NCBI GenBank assembly: GCA_948616425.1
Contig: CAPGBJ010000018.1
Coordinates: 1 to 41,752 of the forward strand
Direction of reading: 5' to 3'
Length of the DNA: 41,752 nucleotides
From: an uncultured Oscillospiraceae bacterium
Lineage (GTDB): Bacteria > Bacillota > Clostridia > Oscillospirales > Oscillospiraceae
Shown here: positions 14,780 to 23,107 of the stretch, one piece after another
How the letters are laid out: each line of letters starts with the position of its first letter
Numbering within the stretch: position 1 is the stretch's first letter
Program-made: the position numbers and the translations under genes
The notes under the pieces: generated by a model
What the model was told of the DNA's origin: nothing
The model's input: the letters and a program-made list of their open reading frames with translations, nothing else
The model's database searches: none

Positions 14780-17317
14780 TCAGCTCTCCTTCGTCATATG
14801 GGCCGACGCCGCCTTGAGCATCAGCCGCTTGGTACCCACGTTGTCAAAAGCGATTTCCACCAGGGCGTCCCCCCCCATGGTCTGGATGGACAGGACCATC
14901 CCCTGGCCAAATGCCTTATGGCTGACCATATCCCCCTTGGACAGCTGGAGAGAGGCGGCCCCTTTGGCCCCTCCCCTGGGGGAGCTGACCGGCTGCTGGC
15001 CGGACCGGAAGGGTTGTCCCGTCCCGCCGCCAGCAGCCCCGCCCCTGCCAAAGGGCGGGGCGGAACTTCGTTCCCCTCCATATCCCTGCCGTCCCGCCCC
15101 GTAGGCGGGGCGCTGGCCGTAGCCCCCGTAGCCCGAAGCCCGGCTGGGCATACCGCCCCAGTCCCCCTCCGGGGCAGACAGGAACGTCCTGCCCGACCGC
15201 TCCAAGTGCTCCGGGGGGATCTCCTCCACGAACCGGGAGGGCCGGTTGGCGCTGGTGCGGCCGAACAGCATCCGCTGGCTGGCACAGGTGAGATAGAGCT
15301 GCTCCCGCGCCCTTGTCATGGCCACGTAGCACAGCCGGCGCTCCTCCTCCATCTCCTCCGTCTCGCCGATGGCACGAATGCCGGGGAAGATGCCCTCCTC
15401 TGTCCCCACCACAAAGACCACCGGGAATTCCAGCCCCTTGGCGGCGTGCATCGTCATCATCACCACGCAGTCCTGGGTGGGGTCGTGGCTGTCGATGTCG
15501 GTGTACAGGGCGATTTCGTCCAGAAAACCGTGGAGGGCCTCGGACAGGTTCTCCTCCGGGTCAGCCCGATTCTCCAGGTAGCTGTTGATGGAAGTGAGCA
15601 GCTCCCGCACGTTCTCCAGCCGGGTGCGGTCCTCCACGGTGTTTTTGCTCTCCAGCATCACGGCGTAGCCGGTGCGGGCAAGCAGCTCCTCATAAAATTC
15701 CGGCAGGGTGAGCCGGCTGTCCGCCAGCAGCTGGTAGAGGTCCCGAATCAGTCCTGTAAACTCCCCCAGCCTCTTTGCCGACTTTTGCAGCTCTGGATAC
15801 AAAGCCGCGTTGTCGATGACGGCATAAACCGAGCTCTCGTCCCGGCGGGCCAGCTCCTGGGCGATCTCCACCGTCCTGGCCCCGATGCCCCGGGGGGGAT
15901 TGTTGATGATCCGGGTGAGACGCAGGTCATCCTCCGGGTTGTCCAACACGGCCAGATAGGCCAGCACGTCCTTTACCTCCGCCCGGTCAAAGAACCGAGT
16001 GCCCCCGATAATCCGGTAGGGGACCCCGCTGCGCTTGAACGCCTGCTCGATCTGGTTGGACTGGGCGTTCATCCGGTAGAGAACGGCGTGGTCCTTCCAC
16101 TTCTTCCCCTGGCCGTAGTTCTCCAGAATCTTGGCGGCCACATACTGCCCCTCCTCGCTCTCGTTCATGGCGGTGTGCAGGTGGAGCATCTCGCCCGGGC
16201 CGGCCTTGGTCCACAGCTCCTTGCCCTTGCGGCCCTGATTGTTGCGGATGACGGCGTTGGCCGCGTCTAGGATGTGGCCGGTGGAGCGGTAGTTCTCCTC
16301 CAGACGGATCACCCGGGCCCCTTTGTACTGCTTTTCGAAGGAGAGGATATTCTCGATGGTGGCCCCCCGGAAGCGGTAGATGGACTGGTCATCGTCGCCC
16401 ACCACACAGAAATTCTCATACCCCCCCGCCAGGGTGGAGGCCAGCAGATATTGCAGATGGTTGGTATCCTGGTATTCGTCGATGAGCACGTAGCGGAATT
16501 TCCGCTGGTAATAGGCCCGTACGTCGTCAAATCCCTTCAGCAGGCGGACGGTGTGGAGGATGATGTCGTCAAAGTCCAGGGCGTTGGCCTCCCACAGCCG
16601 GCGCTGGTACTCCATGTACACTTCGGCAATCTTGGTCAGCCGGAAGTCCTCCGCCGCCCTGCACTCAGCCAGATACTCGTCAGCCAGCTTCATGTCGTCC
16701 TTGGCCCGGGAGATGTACCCCAGCACCGACCGGGGGGCAAACTGCTTGTCGTCCATGTTCAGCGCCTTGAGGATGTCCTTGATCACCCGGAGGGAGTCGT
16801 CGGTGTCATAGATGGTGAAGGAGGAGGAGAAGCCCAGTTTGTCGATGTCCCGGCGCAGAATCCGCACACAGGCGGAGTGGAAGGTGGAGGCCCAGATGTC
16901 GTTGGCGGAGGGCCCCAGCATGGCGGCCAGACGGTCCTTCAGTTCCCCGGCCGCCTTGTTGGTGAAGGTGATGGCCAGGATAGTCCAGGCAGCGGCGGGC
17001 TCCAGACGGCACAGCCGCTCCTGACGGGCCTTGTCCCCCTGGCCGGCGCGGGCGTATTCCTCCAGAAAGGCCAGGTCGTCCTCGGTCACAAATTCGGGGA
17101 CTTCCTGGCTGTCTGACCCTCGGCCGTACTTCATCAGGTTGGCGATGCGGTGGATCAGCACCGTGGTCTTGCCGCTCCCCGCCCCCGCCAGCAGCAGGAG
17201 CGGCCCCTCGGTGGCCAGGGCCGCCTTGCACTGCTCCGGGTTCAGCCGGGTAAACTCCCGGGCAATGGCCCCCCGGCGGGCCTTGCAGAATCGTAGTTCC
17301 TGTTGGTGGTCCAGCAT
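14780..17317 (-). CDS. pcrA: ATP-dependent DNA helicase PcrA/UvrD
   Basis: 845 aa superfamily 1A helicase for repair and for clearing proteins off DNA. It shows motif I GAGSGKT (45-51), Ia TFTNKAAGEL (117-126), II LIDEYQDTN, III VVGDDDQSIYRFRGA, IV LEENYRST, V MTMHAAKGLEFPVVF and VI VAMTRAREQLYLT. A Gly-rich, Tyr/Arg-containing linker (about residues 725-785) leads to a C-terminal tudor-like domain (DMVSHKAFGQGMVLSIQTMG), as in PcrA. An acidic insertion of about 45 residues separates motifs I and Ia, longer than in B. subtilis PcrA. The ATG at 17317 follows AAAGGAT. The N-terminal leader of about 22 residues before the helicase core is longer than usual, so a later start is possible. DUF896 follows in the same operon. 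Confidence 0.96.
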   Translation of the reverse strand: MLDHQQELRFCKARRGAIAREFTRLNPEQCKAALATEGPLLLLAGAGSGKTTVLIHRIANLMKYGRGSDSQEVPEFVTEDDLAFLEEYARAGQGDKARQERLCRLEPAAAWTILAITFTNKAAGELKDRLAAMLGPSANDIWASTFHSACVRILRRDIDKLGFSSSFTIYDTDDSLRVIKDILKALNMDDKQFAPRSVLGYISRAKDDMKLADEYLAECRAAEDFRLTKIAEVYMEYQRRLWEANALDFDDIILHTVRLLKGFDDVRAYYQRKFRYVLIDEYQDTNHLQYLLASTLAGGYENFCVVGDDDQSIYRFRGATIENILSFEKQYKGARVIRLEENYRSTGHILDAANAVIRNNQGRKGKELWTKAGPGEMLHLHTAMNESEEGQYVAAKILENYGQGKKWKDHAVLYRMNAQSNQIEQAFKRSGVPYRIIGGTRFFDRAEVKDVLAYLAVLDNPEDDLRLTRIINNPPRGIGARTVEIAQELARRDESSVYAVIDNAALYPELQKSAKRLGEFTGLIRDLYQLLADSRLTLPEFYEELLARTGYAVMLESKNTVEDRTRLENVRELLTSINSYLENRADPEENLSEALHGFLDEIALYTDIDSHDPTQDCVVMMTMHAAKGLEFPVVFVVGTEEGIFPGIRAIGETEEMEEERRLCYVAMTRAREQLYLTCASQRMLFGRTSANRPSRFVEEIPPEHLERSGRTFLSAPEGDWGGMPSRASGYGGYGQRPAYGAGRQGYGGERSSAPPFGRGGAAGGGTGQPFRSGQQPVSSPRGGAKGAASLQLSKGDMVSHKAFGQGMVLSIQTMGGDALVEIAFDNVGTKRLMLKAASAHMTKES

Positions 17318-17365
17318 ATGGATTCATCCTTTGTCATTCATCATTTATAATTTGTCGCAATAGGT

Positions 17366-17393
17366 ATCATACCACAGATTTTTGTCCTTGCAA
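17366..17393 (-). promoter_or_regulatory. pcrA promoter
   Basis: On the minus strand: TTGCAA (17388-17393), 16-nt spacer ending in TGTGG, TATGAT (17366-17371). About 240 bp of non-coding sequence lies between this and the tct inverted repeat at 17647; I see nothing clear in it. Confidence 0.75.
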
Positions 17394-17646
17394 ACTCCAT
17401 TTCGAAATCCTCTCCCGGCAAATAGACCAACTCCCGCCTCGGGGGCAGAAATGCCGGCAGCCCCGCCCTTCGAAAAGCTGAAGCATCGGCGCGGGCGGGA
17501 CCGTGGGACGCGCCCCGCCCCATCGGTCATCTGATGACTTGCCCCACCCGTTCCGCCGCCCGGAGACCAGATCGCTCTGCGCCACTTTTTCCGAATCCGA
17601 TCGTCAATGCGGAGATCTTTTCATCAAAAACTCCATATAACATAAA

Positions 17647-17676
17647 TTTCGTTTATAATCAATATAATAAACGAAA
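17647..17676 (+). promoter_or_regulatory. Inverted repeat and AT-rich promoter region of the tct operon
   Basis: TTTCGTTTAT (17647-17656) and ATAAACGAAA (17667-17676) are perfect 10-bp complementary arms separated by 10 bp. Two TATAAT boxes (17654-17659 and 17663-17668) lie within this element, though neither has a clear -35 box. It is a likely operator for the transporter operon; the LysR protein of the same locus is one candidate ligand. Confidence 0.6.
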
Positions 17677-17753
17677 AATTTACATTATATTAAATATATT
17701 GTACACTATCCATACAACATACCAGCGGACGGAATAAAGAAAGGAGACAAATG

Positions 17754-18770
17754 ATGAAACGAGTATGCGCACTGATTGCGGCAAGCTTGCTGACCTTGAG
17801 TCTGGCCGCCTGCGGACACAGCCAGCAGGGGGGAGCGAACAAGTCAAGTTCCGCCTCTCAGCCTCAGACCCCATCTTCTACCGGCAGCAGCTGGAAATGG
17901 GACCACAAAATTGAGATTATGGTCCCCGCCTCCCCAGGCGGCGGGCTGGACGTGACCCTGCGCGCCCTCCAGCCCTACCTGGAGGAGGCGCTTGGCACTC
18001 ACATTGTCATCGACTGCCGCAGCGGCGGAAGCGGGGTGACCGGCTACACCTACAGCTACAGCGAGACGCCTCGCGACGGCTATTATTTTCAGTTTACCGC
18101 CCCCACCGCCATTTTCAGCGCAGCTGCCGGCAAGTTTGAAGTTCCCCTTTGGGACGAACTGATTGCGGTATCCGGCTGTGTGCAGGCCGAGGGCGTGATC
18201 TTTGCCAGCCCCTCCGCCCCCTTCCAAACCCTGGAGGAACTGCTCTCATTCGCCAAAGCACACCCCGGCGAGGTGTCCATCGCAATCGACGCCCCAACAG
18301 GCAATTCCGGCGTCCTGTGCACCCAGTTTGAGGAGGGCGCGGGCGTCACATTCAATTGGGTGACTGGCGGCGCAGACGAGGCCGTGATCTCCACCATTGC
18401 AGGCGAGACCGACCTGCTTCTCGCCACTTGGTCTGAGACCAGCGCCTATGTCGAGTCGGGCGACGTCGTCCCCATCGTCTTCCTGTCCAAGGAGCGCAAC
18501 CCCCTCGTGTCCGACGTGCCCTGTTCTGGTGAAATTGGAATCGACATCGAATTGGGCTACGCCCGCATGTTTACCTGTCTGGAGGGTACGCCGCAGGAGG
18601 CGATTGACGCCTTTGAGGCCGCGGTTCACAAGGCGTGCAGCACGCCGGAGTGGGAGACGTGGTTAGCGGAAAACGGCTTTGTCAACCATTACCTTTGGAC
18701 CGGGGAGGAGACCGCCTCTATTTTGACGGATTTCTACACAGTCGGCCAGGAGCTGCTGTCCGCGGGATAG
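17754..18770 (+). CDS. tctC: Tripartite tricarboxylate transporter substrate-binding lipoprotein
   Basis: 338 aa. A lipoprotein signal ends in the lipobox LSLAAC (cleavage before Cys at about residue 20), followed by a Ser/Gln/Pro-rich linker. The mature part matches the TctC/Bug family: IEIMVPASPGGGLDVTLR near the N-terminus, then the GVTGYTYSYSE region. It captures an external carboxylate for TctA/TctB. The ATG at 17754 is preferred over the one at 17751 because AGGAG (17742-17746) is 7 nt away rather than 4. It is the first gene of the operon tctC-tctB-tctA. A 193-bp gap with hairpins follows, which may keep binding-protein mRNA more abundant than the membrane subunits. Confidence 0.93.
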   Translation: MKRVCALIAASLLTLSLAACGHSQQGGANKSSSASQPQTPSSTGSSWKWDHKIEIMVPASPGGGLDVTLRALQPYLEEALGTHIVIDCRSGGSGVTGYTYSYSETPRDGYYFQFTAPTAIFSAAAGKFEVPLWDELIAVSGCVQAEGVIFASPSAPFQTLEELLSFAKAHPGEVSIAIDAPTGNSGVLCTQFEEGAGVTFNWVTGGADEAVISTIAGETDLLLATWSETSAYVESGDVVPIVFLSKERNPLVSDVPCSGEIGIDIELGYARMFTCLEGTPQEAIDAFEAAVHKACSTPEWETWLAENGFVNHYLWTGEETASILTDFYTVGQELLSAG

Positions 18771-18789
18771 CCCCGCCCCAAATGACAGG

Positions 18790-18912
18790 CGCCCGCTCCC
18801 CGGGCGGCTGCGCAGAGCCCTCTGTCCCGCAAAGGTCCCCCATTCTATCCACGGTCAGGCATGGACTGGCGCGTTTTTCTGCTGTCGGTGACAGCCCAGA
18901 CGCGGCGGCGTC
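18790..18912 (+). other. Intercistronic hairpins between tctC and tctB
   Basis: CGCCCG-ctccc-CGGGCG at 18790-18806 and GACGC-ggcg-GCGTC at 18899-18912 lie in the 193-bp gap. Neither has a T-run. They could act as partial attenuators or mRNA stabilisers that favour the binding protein. I see no gene here. Confidence 0.4.
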
Positions 18913-18963
18913 TCGGCCTTGGGACCTATGGTATACCACAGGGAGGAAAGTGAGGTTTCAACC

Positions 18964-19461
18964 GTGAGCGAATTCATTTTTAACGCATGTCTACTCGTGC
19001 TGCTCTGCCTTCTCTGGGGCACATCCACACAGATTGAAATTTGGAACGGCTACGCCGGAGCCCGTTATTGGCCTATGGTGCTGATTGGAATCGGGGTGGT
19101 CCTACTGTCGATGAAGACGGCCATGGCCTGGCGGGCCATCCCGGCGGAGCGCCGGACGGTCCATTTCAAGCGGTCTATTTGGCGTGACTCCGGTCAAAAG
19201 CGGCTGGTACTCGCCTTTCTGAGCTGCTTTGTCTATGTTGTGCTGCTGCCAAAAGGAGGCTTTCTCCTGAGTACCTTTCTATTAGGCGCCGCCTTGTCAA
19301 AGCTTTTGGGCGCCTCACGGCCGCGGCAAATGCTGTTGGCCGGGTGCGCTGCCGCGATTCCCATCTTTGTCGTCTTCGTATGGGGTTTGAAGCTGCGGCT
19401 TCCCCGGGGCGTCGGCGCCCTCTATACCGCTTCCATCTGGCTGGAAAACCTGATCGGTTAA
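18964..19461 (+). CDS. tctB: Tripartite tricarboxylate transporter small membrane subunit
   Basis: 165 aa, close to the usual TctB length, with about four membrane helices (LLVLLCLLWGTSTQ region, YWPMVLIGIGVVLLS, LVLAFLSCFVYVVLLP, MLLAGCAAAIPIFVVFVWGL). TctB is poorly conserved; assignment rests on size, topology and its place between tctC and tctA. The start GTG at 18964 follows TGAGG at 8 nt; an upstream in-frame ATG (18919) has no ribosome binding site. It is followed 15 bp later by tctA. Confidence 0.87.
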   Translation: MSEFIFNACLLVLLCLLWGTSTQIEIWNGYAGARYWPMVLIGIGVVLLSMKTAMAWRAIPAERRTVHFKRSIWRDSGQKRLVLAFLSCFVYVVLLPKGGFLLSTFLLGAALSKLLGASRPRQMLLAGCAAAIPIFVVFVWGLKLRLPRGVGALYTASIWLENLIG

Positions 19462-19476
19462 AATGGAGGACAAACC

Positions 19477-20979
19477 ATGGAACTGTTAAGCTTGGGAATG
19501 AAAACAATATGCGAGCCAATCACACTGCTGTGGATTGTGTTCGGCGTTGTGATCGGCGTTATATTCGGCGCCCTGCCCGGTGTAAGCTCTACAATGGCCA
19601 TTGTGCTATGTGTCAGCTTCACATACACCATGTCGCCGGTCACCGCAGTCGCCTTTTTGGCAACCGTCTACTGCTCCGCCATTACCGGCGGCGGCGTGAC
19701 CGCAATTCTATTTAAAATCCCCGGGACTCCGTCCAGCGCGGCTACAGCTCTGGACGGATACCCCATGGCGATGCGGGGGGAGGCGGGGCGCGCGCTTGGC
19801 ATTTCGCTGGTCTGTTCCTCCATCGGGGGCATTGTGGCAACTGTAATCATGTTCTTTTTGACCCAGCCGTTAATGAAAATTTCCCTGAAATTCAGCGCCG
19901 CGGAACAATTCGCTGTCGCGCTGCTCGGACTGAGCGTGCTGGTCTTTTTAGACCAGAAGCACATGCTTAACACCTTTACCTCCGCGGTCATAGGCCTGGT
20001 CCTGGCGACAATCGGCATCGACAGTTTCTCCTCTGTCCCCCGCTTCACATTTGGCCAGACCTGGCTGTTAGACGGCATAGACCCCCTCCCCTTCATGATG
20101 GGCATGTTTGCCGCCGTAGAAGTGTATCACGAAATAGCCGCCCCCTCCGACCGAAGCGTATATCACAGCAAGCAAAGGGCCGAACTGACAAAGCTGGCAC
20201 CCATCCGTGATTTCATTCAAATGAAGTGGACCATCCTCCGTTCCGCCCTGATCGGGGCCACCGTGGGCATTCTGCCCGGCGCAGGCAGCAATATCGCAGG
20301 CTGGCTGGCCTATACCGCGGAGAGCAAGTTCAGCCCACACCCCGAAACGTTGGGCACTGGCGACCCCTGTGGGATTGCCGCCTGTGAAACGGCCAACAAT
20401 GCGGCCACAGGCGGCGCTATGATCCCTATGCTGTCAATGGGAATCCCTGGGAGCAACGCCGCCGCCATGATGATGGCCGCGCTCGCCATCCAGGGCGTAC
20501 AGATGGGGCCCATGCTGATGAAGACACAGCCGGAATACCTGAGCGCCACCTTCTGTGCCATGTTCCTCGCCAACATTTTAATGGTATTTGTGTCCCTGTT
20601 TATGGCAAAGGCCTTTGCCAGAATCCTCAGCATGCCCTATTGGCTCCTCGGCACCTTCATTATGGCGCTGGCTTTTACCGGGTGCTACGCCAGCCGAAGC
20701 AGCATGACCAGCGTCTATCTCATGCTGGCAGGCAGTATCGCAGGTTACTTCTTTCAAAAATTTCATTTTAATATTCCCGCTCTCATCCTCGGTCTGGTAC
20801 TTGGTCCCATTCTGGAGCGGCAATTTCGGCGGGGAATGCAGATGAGCGGCAGCCTTACCGCTTTCTTCAGCCGGCCCATCACCATGGCGATTTCAGCGGC
20901 TGTGCTGGTCATGTATCTCTGCGTTCTTCGCAGTGCCTTTCTGCGCAATCGGCACGGTGGCGCGGAGAAGACGCCCTAA
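19477..20979 (+). CDS. tctA: Tripartite tricarboxylate transporter large membrane subunit
   Basis: 500 aa, the standard TctA length, with about 11-12 helices. Family signatures include GVVIGVIFGALPGVSSTMAI near the N-terminus, ITGGGVTAILFKIPGTPSSA, TALDGYPMA, the second-half repeat GATVGILPGAGSNIAGWLAY and MLSMGIPGSNAAAMMMAAL. It forms the channel that imports a di- or tricarboxylate using a cation gradient, with TctC delivering the substrate. The ATG at 19477 follows GGAGGA. The stop overlaps by 3-4 bases the end of the convergent LysR gene, so no terminator fits between them. Confidence 0.96.
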   Translation: MELLSLGMKTICEPITLLWIVFGVVIGVIFGALPGVSSTMAIVLCVSFTYTMSPVTAVAFLATVYCSAITGGGVTAILFKIPGTPSSAATALDGYPMAMRGEAGRALGISLVCSSIGGIVATVIMFFLTQPLMKISLKFSAAEQFAVALLGLSVLVFLDQKHMLNTFTSAVIGLVLATIGIDSFSSVPRFTFGQTWLLDGIDPLPFMMGMFAAVEVYHEIAAPSDRSVYHSKQRAELTKLAPIRDFIQMKWTILRSALIGATVGILPGAGSNIAGWLAYTAESKFSPHPETLGTGDPCGIAACETANNAATGGAMIPMLSMGIPGSNAAAMMMAALAIQGVQMGPMLMKTQPEYLSATFCAMFLANILMVFVSLFMAKAFARILSMPYWLLGTFIMALAFTGCYASRSSMTSVYLMLAGSIAGYFFQKFHFNIPALILGLVLGPILERQFRRGMQMSGSLTAFFSRPITMAISAAVLVMYLCVLRSAFLRNRHGGAEKTP

Positions 20980-21839
20980 GTCGTCTGGCAGAATGCCTCC
21001 ATATATTCGATAAATTTCCGCACATGGGGCAGCGTTAGTTCTGACTCCTTGTAGCAGAGATAGGTATTGCGCACAATTGGCTGTCCGTCCGGCGTGAAGA
21101 TTGGCTCCTGATAGCCGGCAAACCCCTGCAAACAGATCTCCGGCAGAATGGCCCACCCCATTCCCAGCTCAACCATTGAGATGCATACTTCAATATTGTT
21201 GGACTCGATCCGGGGCAGCGGCTCGTAGGGGAAATTCAGGCGCACCCATTCATCGGCGCACTCCTGGCCCAGATTATCTGTCTTTTGATGGATATATGTG
21301 ATGTTTTGCAGCTCATTGCGGGAGACCTTGTGTTTGTACACCAAGCAGTAGCTCTCTGTGGACAGCAGCTTTTTACGGCCCTGCCATTTGAAATTCCCCC
21401 GAATAATCGCCGCAGAAAAGGAGTTCCGGTTCAATTCACGCTGAATATTGATGCTGCGGTCGGCCACCACATCCACGCTGATGTTGGGGTACTCCCGCAG
21501 GAATTGGCTCAAAAGAGCCGGCGCCCGGTACCGGGCGTACTGGGTGGAACAGCCCAAATGGAGCAGGCCGCTCACGCTCCCCTGTTCAGATTTTACCCGC
21601 TCACGCATCTGCCGTATCATAATTGTAAGGTCTTTCGCACACTGCGAAACCGTCTCGCCTGCCGGTGTAAACGACACCCCCTTTGAGGTGCGCCGGAGCA
21701 GTTGGACACCCAGGTCCTCCTCCAGCCGCTTGATACGGCTGGTCAGGGCGGGCTGGGTCAAATACAGCCGTTCTGCTGTGCGGGAAAGATTTTGGTACTC
21801 CGTCAATGTCAAAATGATTTGAAGATCTTTCTCATCCAT
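20976..21839 (-). CDS. LysR family transcriptional regulator
   Basis: 287 aa. The N-terminal winged HTH reads LTEYQNLSRTAERLYLTQPA (about 13-32) then LTSRIKRLEEDLGVQLLRR, and the rest is a periplasmic-binding-like effector domain, as in the family. It is divergent from the isomerase operon (start 21964) and convergent with tctA. LysR proteins usually bind the divergent promoter and respond to a pathway intermediate, so the imported carboxylate or a product is the likely inducer. This is inference from location. The ribosome binding site (GGAATTGGAT) is weak. Confidence 0.93.
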   Translation of the reverse strand: MDEKDLQIILTLTEYQNLSRTAERLYLTQPALTSRIKRLEEDLGVQLLRRTSKGVSFTPAGETVSQCAKDLTIMIRQMRERVKSEQGSVSGLLHLGCSTQYARYRAPALLSQFLREYPNISVDVVADRSINIQRELNRNSFSAAIIRGNFKWQGRKKLLSTESYCLVYKHKVSRNELQNITYIHQKTDNLGQECADEWVRLNFPYEPLPRIESNNIEVCISMVELGMGWAILPEICLQGFAGYQEPIFTPDGQPIVRNTYLCYKESELTLPHVRKFIEYMEAFCQTT

Positions 21840-21963
21840 TGATCCAATTCCGCCTTTATCATAAATTTTTTTAATGAAATCTATATAGAATTATAACAAT
21901 ATTTTCTTCATCATGCAAGCAATGACACAGCGGCAATTCAGAAAGGTTAGGAATGATTGCAAA
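21840..21963. promoter_or_regulatory. Divergent LysR/isomerase control region
   Basis: AT-rich intergenic region. It contains the palindrome TCTATATAGA (21880-21889) and a possible plus-strand promoter TTTTAA (21869-21874), 17-nt spacer, TATAAC (21892-21897). A LysR site is expected here; I cannot assign its exact boundaries. Confidence 0.5.
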
Positions 21964-23079
21964 ATGAACAAGTACCCATGCGTGTACATGAGGGGCGGCA
22001 CCAGCAAGGCGATCTTCTTCCGAAAGGAGGCGCTCCCCCAGGACCCCAGCCAATGGCGGGATATTTTTCTTCGTGTTATGGGCTCTCCGGATGTCAAACA
22101 GATTGACGGGCTGGGCGGCGCCACCAGTTCAACCAGCAAGGTAGCTGTCATATCCCCCTCCGAGGTGGAGGGCGCCGACGTGGATTACGACTTCTTTCAG
22201 GTCGATATTCTCATTCCAAATGTGGATAATACGGCAAATTGCGGAAATATCTCGGCCGCGGTCGGCCCCTACGCCATCGACGAGGGGATGGTCCCCGCTG
22301 TAGAACCGGAGACAGTCGTCCGGGTCTACAATACCAACACCGGAAAGATCATTGAAGAACATGTCCCGGTCAGGGCGGGACGCGCTCAATTTGATGGAAA
22401 CACACAGATTGAGGGCGTCCCCGGCACCGGCGCGCCCATCAAGGTATTTTTTCTGGAACCGGCCGGCTCAAAGTCCGGCTCCCTGTTTCCCACCGGGCAC
22501 CGCAAGGAAGTCTTCGCCCTCCCGGGGTATGAGCCGGCGGAGGTCACGCTGATCGACTGCGCCAATCCTGTGCTCTTCCTCCATGCGTCCTCACTGGGCC
22601 TTCAGGGCACAGAGCTGACCGAGCTAAACCAAAACAGCAGTCTGATGGAACACATTGAAGCCATGCGGGGAGCGGCAGCCCAGAAATTGGGCTTTGTGTC
22701 CGACTGGAGACTTGCCCGGCTCCAGTCTACCTCCATCCCCAAAGTTGGAATCATTTCACCGCCCCAGGACTACACCGATCTGGACAATCATCAAAATCGG
22801 GCCAGCTGTATGGATTTATGTATACGCGCAGTCTCTGTGGGGATGGTTCATAAGGCGATTCCCCTCACTGTGGCCGCGGCCACCAGCGCAGCGGCCCTTT
22901 TAAGCGGTACCATTGTCAACGATGTGATGAAAAAAAATATGCCGGCTGAGGAGATATACCTCGGCCACGCCAGCGGCATTACGCCGGCACGCGCGGTGCT
23001 TGACGGAGAAAACCATGTGGTGAAAGCAGGTATGATCCGCACGGCCCGCCGCATCATGGACGGCTACGTTTATGTCTAA
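21964..23079 (+). CDS. prpF: PrpF family carboxylate isomerase
   Basis: 371 aa with the PrpF signatures: YMRGGTSKAIFF (from residue 8), IDGLGGATSSTSKVAVI and NCGNISAAVGPYAIDEG. Members move a double bond in unsaturated di- or tricarboxylates: 2-methylaconitate isomerase (PrpF), 3-methylitaconate isomerase of Eubacterium barkeri, and 4-oxalomesaconate tautomerase (GalD). The specific substrate is not decided by sequence. The start at 21964 gives the family N-terminus; the open frame extends to 21913 but has no ribosome binding site there. It is the first gene of the operon with a carboxyltransferase-like enzyme and LeuCD-like subunits, so the product probably feeds a hydration step. Confidence 0.9.
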   Translation: MNKYPCVYMRGGTSKAIFFRKEALPQDPSQWRDIFLRVMGSPDVKQIDGLGGATSSTSKVAVISPSEVEGADVDYDFFQVDILIPNVDNTANCGNISAAVGPYAIDEGMVPAVEPETVVRVYNTNTGKIIEEHVPVRAGRAQFDGNTQIEGVPGTGAPIKVFFLEPAGSKSGSLFPTGHRKEVFALPGYEPAEVTLIDCANPVLFLHASSLGLQGTELTELNQNSSLMEHIEAMRGAAAQKLGFVSDWRLARLQSTSIPKVGIISPPQDYTDLDNHQNRASCMDLCIRAVSVGMVHKAIPLTVAAATSAAALLSGTIVNDVMKKNMPAEEIYLGHASGITPARAVLDGENHVVKAGMIRTARRIMDGYVYV

Positions 23080-23107
23080 GCGGGAAAAGCAGAAGGGAGC
23101 GAGAGAA

